NCBI RefSeq assembly: GCF_020537505.1
Contig: NZ_JAJBMO010000009.1
Span: 76,017-140,016 of the forward strand
Direction: 5' to 3'
Length of the DNA stretch: 64,000 nt
Source: Blautia glucerasea
Lineage (GTDB): Bacteria > Bacillota > Clostridia > Lachnospirales > Lachnospiraceae
Numbering within the stretch: position 1 is the stretch's first letter; every line of letters starts with the position of its first letter. Shown here in pieces: positions 40,467 through 49,297 of this stretch. Under the pieces are notes generated by a model. The model saw only the letters and a list, made by a program, of their open reading frames with translations, did no database searches and had not been told where the DNA came from. The position numbers were made by a program, and so were the translations under genes.

Positions 40467-41645
40467 ATGGTAAAGATTGACATTATTTCCGGTTTCCTTG
40501 GAGCCGGTAAAACAACTCTTATTAAGAAACTTCTGAAAGAGGCCTTTGAAGGCGAGCAGGTAGTGCTGATCGAGAACGAGTTTGGTGAGATCGGTATTGA
40601 CGGCGGATTCCTGAAAGACGCTGGAATTGAGATCCGTGAGATGAACTCCGGATGCATCTGCTGCTCCCTGGTTGGAGATTTCGGTGCTTCCCTGAAGGAA
40701 GTAGTAGAGAAATATCATCCGGACCGTATCCTGATCGAGCCATCAGGTGTTGGAAAGCTTTCCGATGTGATTAAGGCTGTACAGGGTGTAGAAGAGGATG
40801 TTGATATTCAGCTGAACAGCTACACCACAGTTGTGGATGCAAAGAAATGCAAAATGTATATGAGAAACTTTGGTGAGTTCTTTGACAACCAGGTTCAGTA
40901 TGCAGGGGCCATCATTATGAGCCGTACCGATATTGTAGATGAGAAGAAAGCAATGGAGTCTATGGAACTGCTTCGTTCTATCAATGAGAAAGCTGCCATT
41001 ATCACCACCCCTATTGAGAAGCTGGACGGAAAGAAGATCCTGGAGGTTATGGAGCATCCGGTATCTCTGGCAGATGAGCTGCTGAAAGAGGAGCATGAGC
41101 ACCATCATCACCATGATGACGAGTGCGGTTGTGGACATGACCACGATCATGAGCACCATCATCACGACCATGATGAGGAGGATGACCACGATCATGAGCA
41201 TCACCATCACGATCATGACGGGGAATGCGGTTGTGGACATGACCACGATCATGAGCATCACCATCACCATGACGATGAGTGTGGCTGCGGACATGACCAC
41301 GATCATGAGCATCATCACGACCATGATGATGAGTGCGGTTGTGGACATCATCACCATCATCATGCAGACGAAGTATTCACCAGCTGGGGACGTGAGACCA
41401 TTAAGAAGTTCACAAGAGAGGGACTGGAGAAGATGTTGGAGAGCCTTTCCGCTTCTGAAGAGTATGGCGTGATCCTTCGTGCTAAGGGAATGCTTCCGGC
41501 AGAGGACGGAACCTGGATCTACTTTGATATGGTTCCAGAGGAAACTGAGATCCGTGAAGGTTCACCGGAGTACACCGGACGTCTTTGCGTAATCGGTTCC
41601 AAACTGAAAGAAAACAAGCTGGCTGAATTGTTCGGCGTAGTATAA
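40467..41645 (+). CDS. COG0523 (CobW/ZNG1-type) metallochaperone GTPase with His/Cys-rich insert
   Basis: This 392-residue G3E GTPase has Walker A GFLGAGKT (9-16), the metal-binding CxCC motif GCICC (62-66), EPSG, SRTD in place of NKxD, and a C-terminal CobW_C domain (about 310-392). Between the domains, residues about 210-302 are a metal-sponge region of His, Asp and Glu with four CGCGH motifs, far longer than usual. The family hands Zn, Co or other metals to client proteins. The insert suggests strong metal binding or storage; which metal is not clear. It has GAAAGGGG before the ATG and is followed after 22 bases by a second COG0523-like gene. Confidence 0.92.
   Translation: MVKIDIISGFLGAGKTTLIKKLLKEAFEGEQVVLIENEFGEIGIDGGFLKDAGIEIREMNSGCICCSLVGDFGASLKEVVEKYHPDRILIEPSGVGKLSDVIKAVQGVEEDVDIQLNSYTTVVDAKKCKMYMRNFGEFFDNQVQYAGAIIMSRTDIVDEKKAMESMELLRSINEKAAIITTPIEKLDGKKILEVMEHPVSLADELLKEEHEHHHHHDDECGCGHDHDHEHHHHDHDEEDDHDHEHHHHDHDGECGCGHDHDHEHHHHHDDECGCGHDHDHEHHHDHDDECGCGHHHHHHADEVFTSWGRETIKKFTREGLEKMLESLSASEEYGVILRAKGMLPAEDGTWIYFDMVPEETEIREGSPEYTGRLCVIGSKLKENKLAELFGVV
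41092..41365 (+). repeat. In-gene repeats coding the His/Cys-rich segment
   Basis: The units spell ECGCGHDHDHEHHH-type blocks, built from GAC/CAT/CAC/GAG codons, with very similar DNA in each copy. The tract is likely to vary in length between strains. Confidence 0.75.
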
Positions 41646-41667
41646 AAATACAGGGAGGTTTCTGTAA

Positions 41668-42618
41668 ATGGACGAAATTACAGTACCGATTTATCTCATA
41701 TCCGGCTTTCTGGAAAGCGGTAAGACCTCTTTCCTCAGCTTCACCCTGCAGCAGGATTATTTCCGCACAGAGGGGAAGACTCTTCTCATTCTCTGCGAAG
41801 AGGGCGAGGAGGAGTACGACGAGGAAGCTCTTGCGAAAGACAATGTGGTAATTGAGGTTATCGAGAAGGAAGAAGATTTTACACCGGAGCGTCTCCAGGC
41901 GCTGGATATTATTCACCAGCCGGAGCGTGTGGTTATGGAATACAATGGAATGTGGCTGGTAAGCAAATTTGAAGAGATGAAGGTTCCGGCAGGCTGGGGC
42001 ATTGAACAGCACATCACCTGTGTGGATGCAGGCACATTCCAGGTTTATATGCAGAACATGAAATCTATTTTCATGGACATGGTCCGCAATGCGGATATGG
42101 TTGTATTTAACCGCTGCAAGAAAGAGTATCCTCTTGCAAACTTCCGTAGAAGCATTAAGGTTGTAAATCCAAGCGCAGAGGTTATTTTCGAGGACGAAGA
42201 GGGCGAGATGACCGATATTTTCGCAGATCAGATGCCATTTGATCTGGACACTGATATCGTGGATATTCCGTCGGAAGATTACGGAATCTGGTTCGTAGAT
42301 GCTATGGATCACCCGGATCGCTATGTTGGGAAAACACTCCGTTTCAAGGCCCGTGCAAGACGCCCAAGAGGAATGGGAAGCAAGTTCTTTATTCCAGGAC
42401 GTACTGCTATGACCTGCTGTGCAGATGACACTACTTTCCTTGGCTACATCTGCAAGAGTGCTTATGCACCCAAGCTGAAACCAGGTGAGTGGGTTGAGGT
42501 GACGGCCAAGGTTGCCTTTGAGAACCGTTCTGAGTACCAGGGAGAGGGAATCGTTCTCTATGCAGAGAATGTAAGCCCATGCGAGCCGCTGGCGGATGAG
42601 ATGGTATATTTTAATTAA
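41668..42618 (+). CDS. COG0523-like GTPase fused to a DUF1980-like C-terminal domain
   Basis: This is a 316-residue protein. The N-terminal half is a G3E GTPase with P-loop GFLESGKTS (about 13-21), but the CxCC metal motif of the family is missing and CEEGEEEYDE stands nearby. The C-terminal part (about 220-316) reads GRTAMTCCADDTTFLGYICKS. This is the hallmark of the DUF1980/UPF0703 (YcgQ-like) domain that usually occurs in a separate membrane protein partnered with COG0523. Fusion of the two supports a functional pair. It shares an operon with the His-rich GTPase and precedes pth. Substrate and metal are unknown. Confidence 0.8.
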   Translation: MDEITVPIYLISGFLESGKTSFLSFTLQQDYFRTEGKTLLILCEEGEEEYDEEALAKDNVVIEVIEKEEDFTPERLQALDIIHQPERVVMEYNGMWLVSKFEEMKVPAGWGIEQHITCVDAGTFQVYMQNMKSIFMDMVRNADMVVFNRCKKEYPLANFRRSIKVVNPSAEVIFEDEEGEMTDIFADQMPFDLDTDIVDIPSEDYGIWFVDAMDHPDRYVGKTLRFKARARRPRGMGSKFFIPGRTAMTCCADDTTFLGYICKSAYAPKLKPGEWVEVTAKVAFENRSEYQGEGIVLYAENVSPCEPLADEMVYFN

Positions 42619-42634
42619 TAAGGAAAATAAGAGT

Positions 42635-43213
42635 ATGTATTTAGTTGTTGGACTGGGAAACCCCGGGAAGCAGTATGAGGCGACCCGCCACAATATGGGT
42701 TTTGATACGGTCGACGTGCTTGTGGAGCGTCATAATATTCCACAGGGCGGCGTAAAATTTAACGCCATGTACGGCTCCGGGTTTATTGGCGGGGAAAAGG
42801 TTATCTTTATGAAGCCGTTGTCCTTTATGAATTTAAGCGGCGGCCCGGTGCAGGAGATGGCAGCTTATTTCAAAATTGATCCGGAGAGCCAGCTGATCAT
42901 TATTCAGGACGATATTGACCTGGAGCCTGGACAGCTTCGCATCCGGAAGCAGGGCAGTGCCGGTGGCCATAATGGACTGAAGGACATTATCGGCAGACTT
43001 GGCACCCAGAAGTTTATGCGTGTAAAGGTTGGCGTAGGCGCCAAACCAAAAGGATGGGATCTTGCAGACCATGTACTTGGCAGGTTTTCGGGTGCAGACC
43101 GCAAGCTGGTGGATGAGGCAATCGAGCTTGCCGCAGACGCAGTAGAGAAAATCATAACAGATGGTCCGGATGCGGCCATGAATGAGTACAACCGAAAACG
43201 TGTTACAGAGTAA
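42635..43213 (+). CDS. pth: Peptidyl-tRNA hydrolase
   Basis: This 192-residue enzyme recycles tRNA from stalled peptidyl-tRNA. The N-terminus MYLVVGLGNPGKQYEATRHN holds N9 and catalytic H19. FMNLSGG, QDDIDLEPGQLRIRKQGSAGGHNG and RVKVGVG are conserved. ATG 42635 has AAGGAA 42620-42625; a longer frame to 42596 overlaps the previous gene and lacks an RBS. It sits before mfd, a common order in Firmicutes. Confidence 0.96.
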   Translation: MYLVVGLGNPGKQYEATRHNMGFDTVDVLVERHNIPQGGVKFNAMYGSGFIGGEKVIFMKPLSFMNLSGGPVQEMAAYFKIDPESQLIIIQDDIDLEPGQLRIRKQGSAGGHNGLKDIIGRLGTQKFMRVKVGVGAKPKGWDLADHVLGRFSGADRKLVDEAIELAADAVEKIITDGPDAAMNEYNRKRVTE

Positions 43214-43218
43214 TAAAA

Positions 43219-43247
43219 GAAGTCCAGCAACAAGCTGGGCTTCTTTT
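43219..43247 (+). terminator. Terminator between pth and mfd
   Basis: GAAGTCCAGC (43219-43228) pairs with GCTGGGCTTC (43234-43243), one G-U pair, then TTTT. Confidence 0.8.
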
Positions 43248-43276
43248 GCCCCCAAAATAGATAAAGGAGGAAAGCC

Positions 43277-46200
43277 ATGCTTTCATTTACCCAGCCCCTG
43301 AGTGGGATGGCAGAATTTGAAGAAATAGAGAAAAGTCTTGAGAAAAATCAGGGCATTGTGCAGATCACAGGCTGTCTGGAATCCCAGAAGGCACATCTGA
43401 TCCATGGGCTTTCCGGCAAAGCTCCCATGCGCCTTGTAATCGCAGGTGATGAGCGCCAGGCAAAGGATCTCTGTGAGGACCTGCGCTTCTATGATAAGAA
43501 TACCATGTTTTACCCGGCGAAGGATCTGCTGTTTTTCCAGGCGGATATTCAGGGGAATCTGCTGATCCGCCAGAGAATGTGCGTGGTGAAGGCACTTCTG
43601 GAGCAGAAAGAGCTTACCGTTGTTACCAGCATTGACGGCTGCATGGATTATCTGATGTCGCTGGAAGAGATTCAGAAAAAGGTACTTCATTTTTATTCTG
43701 ACAGTGTGATCAACATGGATGTGCTGAAAAATACCCTGGTCCAGCTTGGCTACGAGCGGGTAGGACAGGTAGAAATGCCGGGGCAGTTTTCTGTGCGCGG
43801 CGGTATTGTGGATATTTACTGCCTTACAGAAGAGAATCCGTGGCGAATCGAGCTGTGGGGAGATGAGGTGGATTCCATCCGCAGCTTTGACGCAGAGAGC
43901 CAGCGTTCTTTGGAGAACCTGGATGAGATTTCCATTTATCCGGCTGTAGAGTGGGCGGATGGCAAGAAGATGGTCTGTTTTGCAGATTATTTTCCAAGAG
44001 AAAAAATGCTGCTGTTTCTGGATGAGCCAAACCGGATCCTGGAGAACGGACTTGGTGTGGAGCAGGAGTATCAGCAGAGCCGTATGCACAGAGAGGAAAA
44101 GGGAGAACAGGATCTCCCGGTGCAGTGGCTTTGTGAATTTTCTAAAGTTCAGAAGGAGTTGAATAAATGCCGGGCGGTGTCTTTGTCGGCCCTGGAGCCC
44201 CGTGGCGTGGAGTGGAATTTTGCGTCGGAGAAATACAATCTGACTGTTCAGAGTGTGACTTCCTATAACAGCAGCTTCCAGCTTTTGGTGGAGGATCTGA
44301 AGAAATACAAGAAAAAAGGTTATCAGATCATTCTGCTTTCCGGATCCAGAACCAGAGCAGAGCGTCTGGCCAGGGATCTTCAGGAAAATGATCTGAATGC
44401 CTTTTACGGTTCTGATTATGACCGGGTGATAAATCCAGGAGAGATCATGGTTCTCTATGGACACGCCCGGAAGGGTTTTGAGTATCCTCTGATCAAATTT
44501 GCGGTGATTACAGAGTCCGACATTTTCGGTCAGGAGCAGAAAAAGAAGAAAAAGAAGAAGGTTTACAATGGCAAGCGGATCCAGGATTTTGCGGAGCTTT
44601 CCATTGGAGATTATGTGGTTCATGAGAAGCATGGACTGGGAATTTACCGTGGAATTGAGAAGGTGGAAGTTGACAAGGTTGTAAAGGATTACATCAAGAT
44701 CGAATATCGGGATGGAAGTAATTTGTACATTCTGGCAACCCAGTTGGATCTTTTGCAGAAATACTCTGGCGCAGATACTGCCAAGGCACCGAAGCTGAAC
44801 AAGCTTGGCACCCAGGAGTGGAACCGTACCAAATCAAAGGTAAAGGGCGCAGTCAAAAATATTGCCAAAGAGCTGGTAGAGCTTTATGCCGTCCGCCAGG
44901 AAAAAGAGGGTTATGTGTGCGGTCCGGATACAGTATGGCAGAGGGAATTCGAGGAAATGTTCCCTTATGAAGAAACGGAAGACCAGCTGAATGCCATTGA
45001 GGATACCAAGCGTGACATGGAGAGCACCAGGATCATGGATCGCCTGGTGTGTGGAGATGTTGGATATGGCAAGACAGAGGTTGCTCTCCGCGCTGCCTTT
45101 AAAGAGGTGCAGGAGAGCAGACAGGTGGTGTATCTGGCGCCAACTACCATTCTGGCCCAGCAGGTTTACAATACCTTTGTCCAGAGAATGAAGGAATTTC
45201 CAGTACGGGTAGATCTGCTCTGCCGTTTCCGCACTCCTTCCCAGCAGAAGAAGACGCTCCAGGACCTGAAAAAAGGACAGGTGGACATTGTGATCGGTAC
45301 CCACAGAGTGCTTTCCAAGGATGTGGAGTATAAGAACCTGGGACTTTTGATCGTAGACGAGGAGCAGCGTTTCGGCGTTACCCATAAGGAAAAGATCAAG
45401 CAGCTGAAAAAGGACATTGATGTTCTCACATTGACAGCTACGCCGATTCCCCGAACCCTTCATATGAGCATGATCGGGATCCGGGATATGAGTGTGCTGG
45501 AGGAGCCGCCTATGGATCGTATGCCGATCCAGACTTACGTTATGGAATATGATGAGGAGACTGTCCGGGAGGCCATTGGAAGAGAGCTGCGAAGAGGCGG
45601 TCAGGTTTATTATGTTTATAACCGGGTGACGGACATTGATGAGGTTGCCCTTCGGATTTCCAAGCTGGTACCAGATGCCAGGGTGGATTTTGCCCATGGA
45701 CAGATGAGCGAGCGGGAACTGGAACGGGTTATGTACGATTTTATCAATGGAGATATCGACGTGCTGGTTTCTACCACCATCATTGAGACAGGGCTGGATA
45801 TTTCCAATGTGAATACCATGATCATCCACGATTCCGATAAATATGGACTTTCCCAGCTTTATCAGCTGAGGGGAAGAATTGGACGCTCCAACAGGACTGC
45901 CTATGCATTTCTGATGTACCGCAGAAACACCATGCTACGGGAGGTGGCGGAGAAGAGGCTTTCTGCGATCCGGGAGTTCACAGATCTGGGAAGCGGCTTC
46001 AAGATCGCCATGCGTGATCTGGAGCTCCGCGGTGCAGGAAATCTGCTGGGAGCACAGCAGCATGGACATATGAACGCAGTGGGCTATGACCTTTACTGTA
46101 AAATGCTTAGTGAGGCGGTGAAAGAGGCAAAAGGTATTCATACAATGGAGGATTTCGAGACCACCATTGATCTGAACATGGATGCCTTTATTCCAGATAC

Positions 46201-46597
46201 GTATATCAGCAATGAGTTCCAGAAGCTGGATATTTACAAGCGTATTGCGGGAATTGAGTCTCAGCAGGAATATGATGATATGCTGGAAGAGCTGATCGAC
46301 CGGTTTGGGGAGCCACCGAAAGCAGTGCTGAACCTGCTTGCCATTGCAAGGCTGAAAGCGCTGGCCCACCAGGGATATATTACGGAAATCAAGCAGCTGC
46401 AGCGGGAGATCCGAATCACTCTTTATGAGAATGCACATTTGAACCCGGAGGGAATTCCGCCGCTGGTTGCCAGGTACCGCAGACAGCTGCAATTCAAGCC
46501 GGATAAAGAGCCGAAATTCCTGTTTGCCCCGGTGGGGGATATTGTGCAGGCGCTGACGGTGTTTGCAAAAGAGTTGATGGGGCTGGTGGAAGAATAA
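43277..46597 (+). CDS. mfd: Transcription-repair coupling factor
   Basis: This 1106-residue SF2 translocase removes stalled RNA polymerase and recruits UvrA. It has the UvrB-like N-terminus, the RNA-polymerase-interacting domain (about residues 430-510; IGDYVVHEKHGLGIYRG), helicase Walker A GDVGYGKTE, the DEEQRFG box, TATPIPRT and QLRGRIGRS, and the C-terminal TRCF domain. AAAGGAGG precedes ATG 43277. Length is normal for Firmicutes. Confidence 0.97.
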   Translation: MLSFTQPLSGMAEFEEIEKSLEKNQGIVQITGCLESQKAHLIHGLSGKAPMRLVIAGDERQAKDLCEDLRFYDKNTMFYPAKDLLFFQADIQGNLLIRQRMCVVKALLEQKELTVVTSIDGCMDYLMSLEEIQKKVLHFYSDSVINMDVLKNTLVQLGYERVGQVEMPGQFSVRGGIVDIYCLTEENPWRIELWGDEVDSIRSFDAESQRSLENLDEISIYPAVEWADGKKMVCFADYFPREKMLLFLDEPNRILENGLGVEQEYQQSRMHREEKGEQDLPVQWLCEFSKVQKELNKCRAVSLSALEPRGVEWNFASEKYNLTVQSVTSYNSSFQLLVEDLKKYKKKGYQIILLSGSRTRAERLARDLQENDLNAFYGSDYDRVINPGEIMVLYGHARKGFEYPLIKFAVITESDIFGQEQKKKKKKKVYNGKRIQDFAELSIGDYVVHEKHGLGIYRGIEKVEVDKVVKDYIKIEYRDGSNLYILATQLDLLQKYSGADTAKAPKLNKLGTQEWNRTKSKVKGAVKNIAKELVELYAVRQEKEGYVCGPDTVWQREFEEMFPYEETEDQLNAIEDTKRDMESTRIMDRLVCGDVGYGKTEVALRAAFKEVQESRQVVYLAPTTILAQQVYNTFVQRMKEFPVRVDLLCRFRTPSQQKKTLQDLKKGQVDIVIGTHRVLSKDVEYKNLGLLIVDEEQRFGVTHKEKIKQLKKDIDVLTLTATPIPRTLHMSMIGIRDMSVLEEPPMDRMPIQTYVMEYDEETVREAIGRELRRGGQVYYVYNRVTDIDEVALRISKLVPDARVDFAHGQMSERELERVMYDFINGDIDVLVSTTIIETGLDISNVNTMIIHDSDKYGLSQLYQLRGRIGRSNRTAYAFLMYRRNTMLREVAEKRLSAIREFTDLGSGFKIAMRDLELRGAGNLLGAQQHGHMNAVGYDLYCKMLSEAVKEAKGIHTMEDFETTIDLNMDAFIPDTYISNEFQKLDIYKRIAGIESQQEYDDMLEELIDRFGEPPKAVLNLLAIARLKALAHQGYITEIKQLQREIRITLYENAHLNPEGIPPLVARYRRQLQFKPDKEPKFLFAPVGDIVQALTVFAKELMGLVEE

Positions 46598-46637
46598 CGA
46601 AAATTGTGTGAAATCCGCCAGATTTTCCCCTTTCTAC

Positions 46638-46666
46638 TTGCCCTCATGGGAAAAAAGTTTTATACT
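46638..46666 (+). promoter_or_regulatory. Promoter of the foldase lipoprotein gene
   Basis: -35 TTGCCC (46638-46643), a 17-base spacer, -10 TATACT (46661-46666). Confidence 0.7.
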
Positions 46667-46754
46667 CTTATTAGCGTGCCCGTAATAGGAGATTGTGATG
46701 GAAGTATACAATGATTTTACCGGCACATCAGTGAAAGGGTAATTGGTGATCAAT

Positions 46755-48038
46755 ATGAAGAAAATCGTGAAGAACACAACCGTAGCAGCGCTGGCTGGTG
46801 TAATGGCAATTGGAATGCTTTCCGGCTGCGGAAGTAAGACTATAGATGGAGAGAAGACTGTAGCAACTGTAGATGGTACAGACATTCCTATGGGCGTGGT
46901 AAGCCTGTATGCCCGTGAGTCACAGGCCCAGACCGTCGCTATGTACAAGAGTTTCATGGGAAGTGCTGGAAATATCTGGAGCCAGGTGGTAGATGAAGAT
47001 GCCGGTACCACATATGGTGAGCAGGCTGTAGGACAGTTCCTGGAGCAGGTTGAACTGATGTACATCATGAAGGAGAAGGCAGCAGATTATGGTGTTGAGG
47101 TTACTTCTGATGATGAGACTGCCATTGCAGATGCAGCAGCACAGTTTATGCAGGATAATGACGAGGATACCCTGAAGGAGCTGGCAGTTTCTGAAGACCA
47201 GGTGAAGACACTTCTGGAGCTTGAGACCTACCGCCAGAGAATTTACGATCCGATCCGCAATGAGGCAGAGGTTGACATAACTGATGAGGAGGCGCAGCAG
47301 TCTTCTTTCAGTTATGTGAGCATTTCTATCAGCGGGGATGATCTTTCCGATGACGACATTGCTACCCGCAAGGAGCAGGCACAGGAGATCCTGGATAAGA
47401 TGAAAGAAGATCCGGCTGCAGACATGGGCGAGACAGCCAAGGCGGTAGATGATACCTACAGCGGACTGACTGGAACTATTTTCACAAACGACAGCGATGA
47501 TGAGGATATTTCCAATTCCTATGATGATGCGGTTGTAGAGGCTCTTAGAACTCTGAAAGACGGCGAGGTTTATGGTGAGCTGGTTGAGACTGACACAAAC
47601 GTATATGTTCTCCGCATGGATAAGGTAAACGATGAGGATGCAACTGCTTCCAAGAAAGAGTCCCTTGAGAATACCAAGCGCAGCACCTACTATTCCGAGG
47701 CCACCCAGAAGTGGCTGGATGATGCAGAGATTACTGTAAATGATAAAGTTCTTTCTACTTTGACAATTACAGATGAGCACAGCTTTACTATTAAGGATAC
47801 TTCCACAGATACAGCAGCAGATACCAGCACAGATACTGAGGCTGCTGACACAAGTGAAGATTCAGAAGCCGCAGCTTCCGAGGATGCTGAGGCAGCAGAT
47901 GCAAGTGAAGAAACTGATACAGCGGAATCAGATACAGAGGATACCACTGAGGAAGACAGCGCAGAAGATACTGCTTCTGGTGAGTCTGACAGCACGGACG
48001 AGGCAACTTCCGAGGAAGAGACAACCGAGAATAACTAA
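46755..48038 (+). CDS. SurA/PrsA-like exported foldase lipoprotein
   Basis: This is a 427-residue lipoprotein with lipobox LSGC. The chaperone region begins VATVDGTDIPMGVVSLYARE, the SurA_N/PrsA pattern. Helical segments follow, then a parvulin-like region (about 175-305; FSYVSISISGDD, TLKDGEVYGELVETDTNVYVLRM). The last 85 residues are a Thr/Asp/Glu/Ala/Ser low-complexity tail. It should assist folding of exported proteins. The start is ambiguous: ATG 46755 follows GGTGATC closely, and GTG 46746 or TTG 46743 in the same frame are alternatives. Whether the PPIase site is active is not clear. Confidence 0.82.
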   Translation: MKKIVKNTTVAALAGVMAIGMLSGCGSKTIDGEKTVATVDGTDIPMGVVSLYARESQAQTVAMYKSFMGSAGNIWSQVVDEDAGTTYGEQAVGQFLEQVELMYIMKEKAADYGVEVTSDDETAIADAAAQFMQDNDEDTLKELAVSEDQVKTLLELETYRQRIYDPIRNEAEVDITDEEAQQSSFSYVSISISGDDLSDDDIATRKEQAQEILDKMKEDPAADMGETAKAVDDTYSGLTGTIFTNDSDDEDISNSYDDAVVEALRTLKDGEVYGELVETDTNVYVLRMDKVNDEDATASKKESLENTKRSTYYSEATQKWLDDAEITVNDKVLSTLTITDEHSFTIKDTSTDTAADTSTDTEAADTSEDSEAAASEDAEAADASEETDTAESDTEDTTEEDSAEDTASGESDSTDEATSEEETTENN

Positions 48039-48077
48039 GTTATTTACGGAATGAGAATTTAATAAGGAAATTTATAT

Positions 48078-48112
48078 AAAAGGCCTGCCTGGTGAATTCA
48101 GGCAGGCCTTTT
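48078..48112 (+). terminator. Terminator of the foldase gene
   Basis: AAAAGGCCTGCCT and AGGCAGGCCTTTT form a perfect 13-bp stem with a 9-base loop. Confidence 0.9.
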
Positions 48113-48144
48113 ATAAAGAGGAAAACGTAACTGTGAACCACGTT

Positions 48145-48221
48145 CATAAAAAACATCTCGCGGAATAGCTATCTGGAAACTTTAATTGGCGAGGAAGTTT
48201 ACATAAAAAATATCTAGCGGA
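48145..48221 (+). repeat. Two diverged 20-base direct repeats
   Basis: CATAAAAAACATCTCGCGGA (48145-48164) recurs as CATAAAAAATATCTAGCGGA (48202-48221), 18 of 20 bases equal and 57 bases apart. The second copy runs into the RBS of the next gene. Confidence 0.5.
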
Positions 48222-48242
48222 GAAAAAAGGAGGAGAGAGCTT

Positions 48243-49151
48243 ATGCGAAAGAGAACTCTGATTGCAGGAATGCTTCTTGGAATGGTTTTGTGTGCCACTA
48301 CCGTAAGTGCCGAAACCGTTTTTGACGAAAAAGAGATTGAGATTCCGGGACTTCAGAAGGAATATACCATTGCCGTGGTAAATGACCAGCATATTATTGT
48401 GGAAGATGGAGATTATGCAAAAGAAAAAGAAGAGGAAGTGGACAGCCGTTACGGGCTCTTTTGCAATGAAGAGGGAGTCCACTCTTCTGATGCCTGGCAG
48501 GGAATTGTGGAGGACGTAAATAATCTGCAGCCGGATGGTGTAGTCCTGGATGGAGATATGATCGACTTCTTTTCCCAGGCGAATCTGGACTGTCTCATGG
48601 GGGGACTGAAGGAGATTGAGGCACCTGCCATGTATCTTCGTGCGGATCACGATCTGGCGTCCTGGTACAGTGATAATCTCACCTCCAAGGAAATCAACAA
48701 AAAGGAAAAAGCTGCCTGGGAAATGGACAGCGTGATGGTACAGGATTACGATGAATTTCTGGTGGTGGGAATCAATAACAATACCAATCAGATTTCCAAG
48801 AAGGGCTTAAAGAAAATAAAAGAGGTGTGGCAGCAGGGCAAGCCTGTCATTCTTGCCATGCATGTGCCGCTGCAGTCCCAGCTCAGTGATGATCTGGACA
48901 AAGCATCCAAAGAGGTCTGGCAGGACAGAGCGCTGATCTGGGGAAATAAGGATTGTTATTATGAGCCGAATGAGAGAACACAGGAATTTCTGGACATGGT
49001 TTTCGCGGAGGATAGCCCGGTGGTGGCTGTGATCGGGGCGCATCTGCATTTCGCGCATGAGGATCAGTTAAATGACAAGATCGTGCAGTATGTGTTTGAT
49101 GCCAGTTATAAAGGAACTGTTGGTGTAATTAAGGTGAATGCGGCAGAATAA
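48243..49151 (+). CDS. Secreted calcineurin-like metallophosphoesterase
   Basis: This is a 302-residue exported protein with a Sec signal peptide (MRKRTLIAGMLL to TVSAET). Metal-site motifs follow the phosphoesterase order: NDQH, LDGDMID, RADHDL in place of GNHD, AMHVP and GAHLHF. The variant GNHD motif is unusual but keeps His and Asp. GGAGG precedes the ATG. Substrate unknown. Confidence 0.8.
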   Translation: MRKRTLIAGMLLGMVLCATTVSAETVFDEKEIEIPGLQKEYTIAVVNDQHIIVEDGDYAKEKEEEVDSRYGLFCNEEGVHSSDAWQGIVEDVNNLQPDGVVLDGDMIDFFSQANLDCLMGGLKEIEAPAMYLRADHDLASWYSDNLTSKEINKKEKAAWEMDSVMVQDYDEFLVVGINNNTNQISKKGLKKIKEVWQQGKPVILAMHVPLQSQLSDDLDKASKEVWQDRALIWGNKDCYYEPNERTQEFLDMVFAEDSPVVAVIGAHLHFAHEDQLNDKIVQYVFDASYKGTVGVIKVNAAE

Positions 49152-49297
49152 TAGAAAATGAAAGAAATCTTTGGTACATTTCAAAGAGGTAATCATTGTT
49201 CCCTAAAACACTTTGCAAAATACTACCTGTGGATAGTAAAAAGAAGTGACCGGACAGATGTGCGATACTGGGGAAATCACTATAAAGGAAGAATAGC

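Noticed and set aside
40743..41363. Antisense frame of Met/Val-rich repeats over the His-rich region
   Set aside because: It is the complement of the CAT/GAC codon repeats; there is no start signal and the sequence is low complexity.
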